Source: Caulobacter sp. B11
Lineage (GTDB): Bacteria; Pseudomonadota; Alphaproteobacteria; Caulobacterales; Caulobacteraceae
Length of the DNA stretch: 14,890 bases
Assembly (NCBI RefSeq): GCF_002737765.1
Contig: NZ_PEGG01000238.1
Coordinates: 1 to 14,890 of the forward strand
Reading direction: 5' to 3'
Positions 8,446 to 14,890 of the stretch are shown piece by piece; positions within the stretch are counted from its first letter, which is position 1, and the number at the start of each line of letters is the position of its first letter. The notes under the pieces were generated by a model. The model was not told the DNA's origin, ran no database searches, and saw nothing but the letters and a program-made list of their open reading frames with translations. The position numbers and the translations under genes are program-made.

Positions 8446-8943
8446 CTAGCCGATGACCGATCGGCCGCGCAGCTGGACGCGCACCGGGATCAGAGCCGAC
8501 AGCGTCGCAGGGCTGAAAGGCAGGCTGTTGGGTTCGCGAACCGGCGGACCAAGGGTCAGGCCCCGGGCCGCTCCGCCCAGGGTGCGGTCGCCGCGCAGGG
8601 CTGCGTCGATCGCCAATAGGCCGGCCTGGAAGGCGGCCTTGCGGGCGGCGTCATTGTCGCGCTGAACCAGCCATTCCAGATGGTAGGTCTGGATATATTC
8701 GACCTCGTAGCCATCATCGTCTTCGCCCAGGCCCAGCACCTCACCCAGGATCTGGATGGGGATCGGCGCGATCAGCACATTGAGCCAGCGGCGAGTATCG
8801 CCGCCTTCCAGCACCGTCGGCAGGACCGCGCCAAGCTGGACGGTGATCGACGCAAATTCGGCCGCGGCGGCCAGCACCCCATGCAGGGCGCCGTGAGCCC
8901 GATCGACGGCCGTCAGATCGGCGAGACTGGAAACATCGAACAT
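8446..8943 (-). CDS. Probable tail terminator (gpU position), unnamed phage protein
   Basis: A protein of about 165 residues lying between the gpZ-position gene and the tail tube, where lambda encodes the tail terminator gpU (131 residues). I recognise no firm family. It shows an N-terminal helix, a strand-like IPIPIQILGEVLGLG, then an acidic stretch and YIQTYHLEWLVQRDNDAARK, which resembles the strand plus long helix seen in terminator proteins, and a basic C-terminal strand (LIPVRVQLRGRSVIG). Two starts are possible: ATG 8943 (used here) or TTG 8949 overlapping the previous stop (TTGA). No clear ribosome binding site is visible, so coupling to the upstream gene is likely. Confidence 0.68.
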   Translation of the reverse strand: MFDVSSLADLTAVDRAHGALHGVLAAAAEFASITVQLGAVLPTVLEGGDTRRWLNVLIAPIPIQILGEVLGLGEDDDGYEVEYIQTYHLEWLVQRDNDAARKAAFQAGLLAIDAALRGDRTLGGAARGLTLGPPVREPNSLPFSPATLSALIPVRVQLRGRSVIG

Positions 8944-8945
8944 GA

Positions 8946-9719
8946 TCAATCCGGCAAGATGGACGAGAGATTGGCAGAGAAGCCCGCGCCCAAGCCGTCG
9001 AGCACGGCGTGGCTTGCTCGCCCCCGGGTCGAGGTGTTGTCGATGGCGGCGATGCGGGTGCGCAGCGAGGCTTCGACCTGGGCTCCGAAGGTCTGGGAAA
9101 TGTCGCGGGCGATCTGCGGCCAGTTCAGCCGGCGGGCCAACACGACCTGCGGCACCAGCCAGAAAACCGGGATCCCGGTCTTGATGTTTTTTGCCGCATA
9201 GGCGGGTGAATAGGTCTTGGTGTCGTCGGTCCGGTTAAAGCGACCCGACCGCGTAACCCTGACCCGCTTGGTGACCAGCATGCCCAGGCCCGGGCGAATG
9301 GGCACGAAGACCAGTTCACCCAGCCGCCGGCGCGCCGCGTCGACCGAGGTCTCGCCGCGCAGGACGCGGATGCGGTCCATAGGCCCGCCGGGAATCGGCA
9401 CGGCCATCATGCCGCCGTCTCGGCTGGTGATCACGGCCCCTCGGGTGAAGGCGTCGATGATGCGAGCGGCCGTCGAACGGATGAAGGCGGCGGGGCTGTA
9501 GGCAAGGCCGCGTGTGGGATGCAGGTCGAGCCGCCAGGTTTTGGGTAATCGCTCTCCCAGGCCGGCCTCGCGGACGTCGTCGCGCAACCGCTCCAGGCCA
9601 ATGCGTCCGGTGTCCTCAACGCCGTCACGCAGGCCTTGTAGCATCGCGGTCTTCAGATCGTCGGCCCAGGCCTCAAGATCGCCGGAAAAGGCCAGGGCCA
9701 GGGTCAGATCGTCGCTCAC
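8946..9719 (-). CDS. DUF6441-like protein (gpZ position, tail completion)
   Basis: A 257-residue protein in the place of lambda gpZ, which completes the tail end that meets the head. The body matches what I remember of DUF6441 proteins: an N-terminal helical part (LKTAMLQGLRDGVEDTGRIG, ERLRDDVREAGLGERLPKTW), then YSPAAFIRSTAARIIDAFTR, a strand-rich MMAVPIPGG, GRFNRTDDTKTYSPAYAAKN, IPVFWLVPQV and a final helix before a Ser-rich end. The start is GTG 9719, overlapping the stop of the gene before it (GTGA), which supports coupling. The exact function of DUF6441 is not established; tail completion is inferred from position. Confidence 0.75.
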   Translation of the reverse strand: MSDDLTLALAFSGDLEAWADDLKTAMLQGLRDGVEDTGRIGLERLRDDVREAGLGERLPKTWRLDLHPTRGLAYSPAAFIRSTAARIIDAFTRGAVITSRDGGMMAVPIPGGPMDRIRVLRGETSVDAARRRLGELVFVPIRPGLGMLVTKRVRVTRSGRFNRTDDTKTYSPAYAAKNIKTGIPVFWLVPQVVLARRLNWPQIARDISQTFGAQVEASLRTRIAAIDNTSTRGRASHAVLDGLGAGFSANLSSILPD

Positions 9720-10090
9720 GGGACCGGGTCGAGCGGATCAACCGCCTTGAGGGGCGCGACCATGAACCGGCCGCCGGGACGGATCCGAAACGGCGCGGCG
9801 ATCCTGCGTACGACCGACAGGCCCGCCGGATCCTTGAACCGCACCCAGGCCTGAGGTTCGGGACGGGGCCAGGCGAGAACGGCCGGGGCCCAGTCCAGGG
9901 GATCAAGATGCAGGACTTCGGTCTCGATCTCGAACCCGGCGACAAAGCCCTCGACCCGCTGTTCCTCCCCGCCCCGGATCACATCGCCGCGCACCGTCCT
10001 CCAGGCGACGCCGGTCGCGCAAATCTCGAGACTGGACCAGATATGGTCGCGAACCGCGTTCGCGATGCGGGCGATGTGATCGGAACGCAT
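9716..10090 (-). CDS. Probable head-tail connector protein (gpFII position)
   Basis: A 124-residue protein; lambda gpFII, the head-tail joining protein, is 117 residues and in the same place. No motif decides the family. It begins with an amphipathic helix (RSDHIARIANAVRDHIWSSL), then alternating strand-like segments (VAWRTVRGDVIR, FVAGFEIETEVLHL) and ends with RFMVAPLKAVDPLDPVP. A short helix followed by a beta-barrel-like body is in keeping with FII-type connectors, but this is inference. ATG 10090 follows a possible TAG stop of the upstream gene by three bases; no good ribosome binding site is seen. The frame is intact. Confidence 0.62.
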   Translation of the reverse strand: MRSDHIARIANAVRDHIWSSLEICATGVAWRTVRGDVIRGGEEQRVEGFVAGFEIETEVLHLDPLDWAPAVLAWPRPEPQAWVRFKDPAGLSVVRRIAAPFRIRPGGRFMVAPLKAVDPLDPVP

Positions 10091-10093
10091 GGC

Positions 10094-10709
10094 CTAGAGG
10101 CTGACGATCCTCGTGCCGGGCCTTTTCGACCTCGGCGACGGTGGCGGGCCCGTAGCTTGCCCTGGGCGACCAGCCGCCGGGCCTTGCGATCAGCGGCGGT
10201 GACGATACGCCCCCGGGCCAGAGTGCCGCCAACCCCATCGTCCAGCCGCGACGTGCGCAGCACATAGTGCGCCTCAGCCAAGCGCGGCGCAGTCGCCGCC
10301 GGTCGGGCCGCCGTGGGCAGGTCTGCGGTGGCCAGCAGGCGATCAAGGTCGGCGCAGCGGGCGGCAAGGGCTGCGCGTTCGGCGCGTTCGCGGTCCAGTT
10401 CAAGCCGCAGGCCCGCCGCCTGCTCGGCGGCGTTGTCGCGGGCCGCCTCGGCGGCGGACAGCAGATCCTGCAGTTCGGTGATCGCCTTGACGCCGGCGGC
10501 CAGGGCCTCATCGCGTTCCAGCGTCATGGACTGCAGGGCGAGCGCCAGGTCCTCGGACGCGCGGTCGGCGATCGCGGCCCGATCGGCAGGCTGACCGTCC
10601 GGGTTGCCCGGCGGGTCGCCGGAGGCCGGCTTCGCCCCGAACCCGAGCCAGTCTCGGCAGCCAGCACCAGGGCGGACGCAGCCGCCATCATATGAAGCGA
10701 GCGCACCAT
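10094..10709 (-). CDS. Coiled-coil head protein in gpFI position, split by frameshifts
   Basis: Begins at ATG 10709 with a perfect AGGAGG (10722-10717). The frame reads MVRSLHMMAAASALVLAAET then breaks at a run of four G near 10640; restoring one G gives GAKPASGDPPGNPDGQPADR and joins a long helical, probably coiled-coil, region (about 10540-10320: AITELQDLLSAAEAARDNAA, LRLELDRERAERAALAARCA). Near 10150 an extra G again shifts the frame; removing it gives AQGKLRPATVAEVEKARHED, a pattern common at the end of small phage head-completion proteins (GK-x-R-PAT-x-x-E). A TAG at 10096-10094, in a third frame, is the likely end, requiring one further shift. Position between capsid and FII suggests a gpFI-like DNA packaging or head completion role; no family is certain. 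Confidence 0.55.
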
Positions 10710-10716
10710 GTGCCGC

Positions 10717-10722
10717 CCTCCT
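10717..10722 (-). promoter_or_regulatory. Strong Shine-Dalgarno AGGAGG for the gpFI-position gene
   Basis: A perfect AGGAGG seven bases before ATG 10709. It fixes the start of this gene well upstream of the ATG at 10527 that begins the longest uninterrupted frame, and so shows that the N-terminal 60 residues are real and that a frame break follows. Confidence 0.75.
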
Positions 10723-10797
10723 GTTGTGGGATTGAAATGAAGAGGTCGCCGCCGGCGCCTTGGGTCCGGGCGGCGATTGAACGGCGTTTGCGACGCC

Positions 10798-11822
10798 CTA
10801 GGCGGCGTCGATGTCGCCTTTGAACAGCACCTCGGGACGGGTGCAGATGTTCAGCGGGTTGGACTGAGCTTCCAGGTCGATGCTCTTCTCGCCGGTCCTG
10901 TCGAGCGCGGCGAGGGTGTAGCGCGGCAGGCCGGTGCGATTGACGGCGCTGAAATAGGGCGCCGGGGCGAACACCGTCTGGAACAGGTTGGGCACACCCA
11001 GCGGGATGAACCGGCATTCCTCGGCCGGGATCTCGACGTCGCCATAGCCGGGATACTGCTCGAAGGTCGCGCCGCCATAGGTGAAGATATCCAGGGCGTC
11101 GCTGTTGCGCAGGTCGTTGGCCGCCTGCTGCTGTGCAGATAGGTTTCGCGGCATTCGGGGTGGTTGGACAGCTTGGAAAAGAAGTCCTCACCGCAGCACA
11201 GCACGGCCGCGAATGCCTGCGCCGTTCTTGAGGGCCGGCGGCGGATATCGTTCTTGACCCCGCCGATCAGGCCGCGAATGCGACCGCCGTCGGCCTCGGC
11301 CCAGGCGGCGTCGAGATCGAAGTGGATGGTGTCGGGCTCGGTGATGCCGAATTCGTCGAAATAGTCATAGATGGTCGAGCCATCGGCATCGAGCACCAGG
11401 CCCTGGACGGCGCCCAGGCGGTGATATTCCAGGGTGTTGTCCAGAGACAGGGCCATGTTGCCGAGCTTTTCGTCGCGGACGCCCTGCACGCCCTCCAAAT
11501 CGCTTTCCGAGCCGAAGGTGCGCACGTCCTGGATCTCGTCGGCCAGGATCTGGTCGGTGACCGGGATGTGGGGGATGCGAAACTCGATCCCGGTGCGCTT
11601 GTTGGTGTGCATCGGCGTACCGGGATCGCCGCGCGGAGCGGTGGGGACCAGGGACAGGGTCGAACCCTTTTTCTCGATGAAGACGGACGTGGTGCGCACG
11701 CCCTTCTCCTGAAAGATGCCCAGCTCGGCGAAGCGCTGAGGCGGGGTTTCGCTTTCGTTGATCGCCGCCGTCAGCTCGGTCATCTGGAAGAGGCTGCTGC
11801 GGAACACGTTGACCAAGGACAT
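10798..11822 (-). CDS. Major capsid protein, gpE family, one frameshift
   Basis: Builds the icosahedral head shell (HK97-type fold). ATG 11822 is preceded by AAGGAG at 8 bases. The first frame gives MSLVNVFRSSLFQMTELTAA, PPQRFAELGIFQEKGVRTTS and HTNKRTGIEFRIPHIPVTDQ, all typical of the gpE N-terminus. After NHPECRETYL (near 11135) the frame breaks, and the C-terminal half continues one frame over: AQQQAANDLRNSDALDIFTY, GGATFEQYPGYGDVEIPAEE, FIPLGVPNLFQTVFAPAPYF and the family hallmark EAQSNPLNICTRPEVLFKGD. Restoring one base gives 341 residues, the same length as lambda gpE, so the break is very likely a sequence error. It follows the decoration gene after 72 bases. Confidence 0.93.
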
Positions 11823-11894
11823 GGCCAGAACTCCTTTTCAAAGGTTGGGGATTGGCCGGCGTGGTCCCGCCTGAGCCGTGGATGGACGGCCGCG

Positions 11895-12554
11895 CTAGCG
11901 GACGATGACGCCCAGGGCGCGCAACTGGGCGACAGCGGCGGCCTTCTGGTTGGTGTTGTGGCCGTTCCAGGCCAGCAGGTCGGCGTTGACCTGGCAGTCG
12001 CGAACATGGGCGACCGCCTTGGCGGTTTGGCCCACGCCCGTGGTCACGGCGTCGAACAGGACGGCGGCGGCGATCTGGGTGCCGTCGGTGGCGGCCGGAT
12101 TATGGGCCTTGAACTGGTCCTGGGCGGCGGCGTCGGCGGCGGTCACCGTGATGACAAAGCCATCGCCGGCCACGAAATCGGCGGCGCCGTCGGCGAGGGT
12201 GAAATTGACCTTGCCGTCATAGGCCGTGCCGACCTTGCCGTGCCCATCGATGACGCCGTCGGGCCGTTCGACGACGAAGTCGCCGAGGTTGGCGGCGGGC
12301 TCGATGAAGATCAGCCTGTACTCGCCCTCGGCCGCGCCGGCGTCGACGGTGATCGCGCCCATGACCCCATTGCCGGTATTGCCGGCATTGGCCGCGGCGG
12401 CGGCGCTGAGGGCGCCGGTGAGCACCTGGCCCAGGACCGCCCCGGCCAGCAGGGTCTGGCTGGCGGCGATGATCAGGGTGTCGCGGCTGCGACCGCGCTC
12501 GGCTTCGGAAATGACGTGTTCGCCGGCATAGCGGCGCTCGCTCATGAGGGTCAT
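11895..12554 (-). CDS. Head decoration protein, gpD family, with extra inserted domain
   Basis: Trimeric cement protein that stabilises the expanded head in lambda. At 219 residues it is twice the size of lambda gpD (110). The N-terminal part (EHVISEAERGRSRDTLIIAA, GAVLGQVL) and the C-terminal part (NPAATDGTQIAAAVLFDAVT, ending LRALGVIVR) match the two halves of gpD. Between them, at about residues 57-140, lies a glycine-rich beta domain (NTGNGVMGAITVD, GEYRLIFIEPAANLGDFVVE, FTLADGAADFVAGDGFVITV). Similar insertions are known in other gpD-family proteins. ATG 12554 has AAGGAG at 8 bases; a second ATG at 12545 is less well spaced. It lies 87 bases after the protease stop. The frame is intact. 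Confidence 0.9.
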   Translation of the reverse strand: MTLMSERRYAGEHVISEAERGRSRDTLIIAASQTLLAGAVLGQVLTGALSAAAAANAGNTGNGVMGAITVDAGAAEGEYRLIFIEPAANLGDFVVERPDGVIDGHGKVGTAYDGKVNFTLADGAADFVAGDGFVITVTAADAAAQDQFKAHNPAATDGTQIAAAVLFDAVTTGVGQTAKAVAHVRDCQVNADLLAWNGHNTNQKAAAVAQLRALGVIVR

Positions 12555-12641
12555 GAGGCGGTCTCCTTGGAAGGCCGGAAGAGCCGGCGTGGATGAGGGG
12601 AAAAGGCGGCGGACGATCCCGGCCCGCGACGGGAGCGGGGC

Positions 12642-13127
12642 TTAGGCGGCCCGCTTGGCGCTCTTGGCCCGGCGGGCATAGATCGTGTCGGGGCTCAGAC
12701 GGGCCTTGAGGCCCGCCTCGACCTGTCCACCGCCGGACGTCAGGTTGGGATCGCGTCCCTGCATGCGGTCGGCCAGGCTGGTCTCCTTGCCGGCGGCCGA
12801 CAGCAGACCCTGGGCGGTCTTGACCGACATGCCCGGCGTGAAGGCCAGCTTCTTGGCCAGCTTTTCGCGACCCTTGGCCTCGGGCAGATCGAGGACGGCC
12901 TTGGCGGTGGCGGCGCTGACCTTGTCGGCCTCGGGCTCGGCGTCTTCGGCTTCGCCCTCGCCCTCACCTTCGGCCTGCGGAGCGTCTTCCGCATCATCCT
13001 CGGCGTCGTCTTCACCTTCGCCCTCGGCTTCCGGGGCGTCTTCGGGCAGTTCGGCCATGGCCTTGCGGATCTGGTCCCTGTTGAGGCCCGCCTTTTTCAG
13101 GCCGGCCAACACCTGGCTACGCTTCAT
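12642..13127 (-). CDS. Capsid scaffold protein nested in frame in the protease gene (Nu3-like)
   Basis: An internal ATG at 13127, preceded by AAGGAG six bases upstream, opens the last 161 residues of the protease frame as a separate product. It begins MKRSQVLAGLKKAGLNRDQI, has a very acidic low-complexity centre (Glu/Asp/Gly/Ala, about 13045-12925), then a helical, basic C-terminus (VEAGLKARLSPDTIYARRAK). This is the layout of lambda C/Nu3, where Nu3 (132 residues) is translated from inside C and serves as head scaffold, binding capsid protein through its basic C-terminal helix. The start is well supported by the ribosome binding site; the role is inferred from this parallel. Confidence 0.8.
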   Translation of the reverse strand: MKRSQVLAGLKKAGLNRDQIRKAMAELPEDAPEAEGEGEDDAEDDAEDAPQAEGEGEGEAEDAEPEADKVSAATAKAVLDLPEAKGREKLAKKLAFTPGMSVKTAQGLLSAAGKETSLADRMQGRDPNLTSGGGQVEAGLKARLSPDTIYARRAKSAKRAA

Positions 13128-14150
13128 ATCGATCTCCTTGCGGCTGGATTGGGCGCCGGGCACGTTCTGGCCAGACGTCGGGGAAAGGGCGGGCGACGCG
13201 CGCCCAGCGACTTGGGCGCTGAGGGCGTCAAAGGCCTGGCGCTCGGTCATGACGGCGTCGATCAGGCCGATGCCCAGGGCGGAAATCGCCGGATTGTCGC
13301 TGTCGCCGAAATAGCAGCCGGCCTGGGTGGCGATGACGGTTTCGGCCGACAGGCTGGGTCGGCCGGCGATGACGTCGGCGACAAACCAGCGGCCGCATTG
13401 CTGAACATCGGCCGTGAAATCGGCGATGGCGGTTTCAGACAGAGGCTCGTCGAAGGCGCCATCGGTCTTCTTGGCCCCGAAGGTGAACTTGGTGACCTTC
13501 ACGCCATCGGCCTTGAGGCCCTCGCTGATGTCGCAATGGGAGATCACAGCGCCGATCGAGCCGACGCCGCCCTCGCGCGGCGCGACGACCTGGTCGAACT
13601 GGGCGGCGATCCAGTAGGCGGCGCTGTATGCGGCGGCGCAGTAGGCCCAGATCGGCTTGCCGCCGGCCGAGGCCCGCATGCCACGCAGGAAGGCGGCCAG
13701 TTGCGGCAGGCCCGGCGCGGCGATTCCGCCATTGGACTTGATCCTGGCCATCACGCCCAGGACCCGGGCGTCGGCGGCCATTTCCTCGAAGGCCAGCAGC
13801 AGGGTGTCATAGCCGTGGTACCAGCAATCGCCCCAGCCAAAGCCCTCTTCCATCAGGGGGCCGCTGATCTCGATGACGCCGACGCCGCCCTTGAGCACCC
13901 AGCCAAGGCCGACCGCGTCGGGCTCGCCCATCCAGACCGGGGCATAGGCCATGGGGGAGCTGACGGGCTCGGCCGCCTGGTCCTTGGCGGCGAACAGGCG
14001 CCGCGCGCCGCCGATGAAAGCCGCCAGACCCGAACGGCGTTCGCCAGTGACGGCGACACCCAGCATCTGGGCATAGGGCAGGACCGAGGCGTCGCGCATC
14101 AGCAAGGGCCGGCCGGAAAGCTCGGCCGCCAGAAGGGCGGGATTGCGCAT
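12642..14150 (-). CDS. Capsid assembly protease, S49 (SppA/ClpP-like) family, gpC-like
   Basis: Cuts scaffold, and in lambda also portal, within the prohead. Of 502 residues, about 75-320 form the S49 domain: VGVIEISGPLMEEGF, VMARIKSNGGIAAPG, then CAAAYSAAYWIA with the probable nucleophile Ser176, and GGVGSIGAVISHCDIS. The probable general-base lysine is Lys228 in FTFGAKKTDG. Residues 342-502 are the scaffold, with its own internal start. The N-terminus (MRNPALLAAELSGRPLLM) is typical. ATG 14150 stands 10 bases after the portal stop with a weak AGGA. Length compares with 439 in lambda gpC; the extra is mainly the acidic tract. The frame is intact. Confidence 0.93.
   Translation of the reverse strand: MRNPALLAAELSGRPLLMRDASVLPYAQMLGVAVTGERRSGLAAFIGGARRLFAAKDQAAEPVSSPMAYAPVWMGEPDAVGLGWVLKGGVGVIEISGPLMEEGFGWGDCWYHGYDTLLLAFEEMAADARVLGVMARIKSNGGIAAPGLPQLAAFLRGMRASAGGKPIWAYCAAAYSAAYWIAAQFDQVVAPREGGVGSIGAVISHCDISEGLKADGVKVTKFTFGAKKTDGAFDEPLSETAIADFTADVQQCGRWFVADVIAGRPSLSAETVIATQAGCYFGDSDNPAISALGIGLIDAVMTERQAFDALSAQVAGRASPALSPTSGQNVPGAQSSRKEIDMKRSQVLAGLKKAGLNRDQIRKAMAELPEDAPEAEGEGEDDAEDDAEDAPQAEGEGEGEAEDAEPEADKVSAATAKAVLDLPEAKGREKLAKKLAFTPGMSVKTAQGLLSAAGKETSLADRMQGRDPNLTSGGGQVEAGLKARLSPDTIYARRAKSAKRAA
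13134..13139 (-). promoter_or_regulatory. Internal Shine-Dalgarno AAGGAG for the nested scaffold
   Basis: AAGGAG at 13139-13134 with six bases to ATG 13127, inside the protease frame. It is a better site than the one before the protease itself, which fits the need for many more scaffold than protease copies. Confidence 0.82.
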
Positions 14151-14160
14151 GTGAGAGTTC

Positions 14161-14890
14161 CTAGGCGACCGGCTTTTCGCCGTCTGAGGTGCCGCTCTGG
14201 GCCAGCATCGCGGCCAGGGCGGGCGGGGTGAGGCCGGCGTCGGTCCACTGCTTTTTCTGAGACTTGAGCGCGGCGAGGTTGAGATCGAAGTCGATCCCTT
14301 GTTCGGCGGATTCGTCTTCCCAGTTGGACAAGCCGGACTCGATGCGCATCAGGGCGCCGGTCGGCTCCTTGACGGGATCGACCCAACCCCGCGCCGGGCC
14401 CAGCCAGCGGCCGCGCAGATAGGCGGCTGGCGCCTCAAAGAGGCCGGGGCCGTTGGACGGCAGCGTAACCAGTCCCTGGTCGATGGCGTCTTCGGTGACG
14501 GCCAGAAGCCAGGGCCAGGCCACCATCATGGCCACCATCGAGCGCGATTTCATGATGCCGCGCCAGACCTCGATCAGGGCGGCCCGGGCCGAGGAATAGT
14601 TCACCTTGGACCAGTCCATGGCGATCTGTTCGTAGGCGATGCCCAGGCTGCTGGCGATCGCGCATCGAGCGAGCGCAGGAAGACGGTGAAGAAGCTTTCG
14701 AAGGCCGCGGTTGTCACGCGGCGAGGTGGGACTTCAGTTCGTCGCCCGGGAAACATGTGCTGGATCCGGGCGCCCGACAAGCGAGGGTCCAGGGTGTTGT
14801 AATAGTCGCTGCGCAGCTCCTGATAGCTGGCGGTCCGCGGTCTGCATCATGTGGTCCTGAGCGACAGCGGGATCGAAGCTGGACGTGATC
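14161..14890 (-). CDS. Portal protein, lambda gpB family, C-terminal part; 5' end beyond window, frameshifted
   Basis: Forms the ring through which DNA enters the head. The last 152 residues are in one frame (from 14619): MDWSKVNYSSARAALIEVWR is the family's signature, followed by WLGPARGWVDPVKEPTGALM. Upstream the protein continues only if the frame is changed about five times between 14826 and 14662. The restored pieces read ITSSFDPAVAQDHMMQTADRQ, then YQELRSDYYNTLDP and ARIQHMFPG, then DELK, PTSPRDNRG, FESFFTVFLRSLDA, and IASSLGIAYEQIA. Order and content fit lambda-family portals (Phage_portal_2). Such dense single-base changes at the window's end point to poor sequence rather than a dead gene. 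The N-terminal half lies outside. Confidence 0.88.

Noticed and set aside
10783..10797. Hairpin terminator after the capsid gene
   Set aside because: The stem is only five base pairs (GGCGT/ACGCC) and no T run follows on the coding strand; transcription must continue into the tail genes.
11322..12596. Plus-strand open frame of 424 codons across capsid and decoration genes
   Set aside because: Antisense shadow of two well-identified genes; crosses their intergenic gap without any gene-like start.
13149..14231. Plus-strand open frame of 360 codons opposite the protease
   Set aside because: Antisense shadow; composition of Gly, Asp and Arg as expected from reverse reading of GC-rich codons.
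1..14890. New defence, anti-defence or toxin system in the module
   Set aside because: Every frame with convincing protein character fits a lambda-like head or tail gene in the expected order; there is no cargo gene between them.

Overview
The window is a high-GC lambda-type (siphovirus) phage or prophage morphogenesis module. All genes lie on the minus strand, so transcription runs from position 14890 down to 1. GC bias, codon use and protein style (TipJ-type tail tip, DUF1833, DUF6441, Phage_tube-like tail tube) suggest an alphaproteobacterial host, perhaps Caulobacterales. That host assignment is inference; no host gene, integrase, tRNA or attachment site is present.

Layout in transcription order. 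Head: portal C-terminal part (14890-14161), S49 capsid protease with a nested in-frame scaffold (14150-12642, internal start 13127), gpD-like decoration protein (12554-11895), gpE-like major capsid protein (11822-10798). Connector and tail completion: a gpFI-position coiled-coil protein (10709-about 10094), a gpFII-position protein (10090-9716), a DUF6441/gpZ-position protein (9719-8946), a gpU-position protein (8943-8446). Tail: tail tube (8388-7406), tail assembly chaperone G with a -1 frameshift extension G-T (7406-6975, extended to 6619), tape measure (6622-4391), gpM-like (4388-4032), DUF1833 protein in the gpL place (4032-3535), NlpC/P60 peptidase in the gpK place (3529-3065), and a tail tip/host specificity protein with a gpI-like N-terminus fused to gpJ (3081 to beyond position 1), ending in 96-bp tandem repeats. 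This is almost exactly the lambda order B-C/Nu3-D-E-FI-FII-Z-U-V-G/T-H-M-L-K-(I)J. Terminase would lie beyond the right edge and lysis or fibre genes beyond the left edge.

Genes are packed head to tail, often with 1-4 base stop/start overlaps, so the module is probably one long transcript with translational coupling. No promoter, terminator or RNA gene is visible. No stretch over 300 bases lacks a gene; the longest gaps are 57-88 bases, next to the most highly made proteins (capsid, decoration, tail tube, scaffold/protease end).

Many genes are broken by single-base frame changes: portal (about five), gpFI-position gene (two or three), major capsid (one), tail tube (one) and tip protein (about five). 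Most lie in short G/C runs, the protein reads on cleanly in the next frame, and they crowd at the two window ends. This looks more like uncorrected sequencing error on a low-coverage contig than genetic decay. The G/T frameshift at an A7 run is different: it is at the place and in the direction expected for programmed frameshifting.

I see no clearly new biological system. The most interesting items are the G/G-T slippery site with a four-cysteine extension, the nested scaffold start, the enlarged decoration protein, the I-J fusion and the 32-residue tip repeats.
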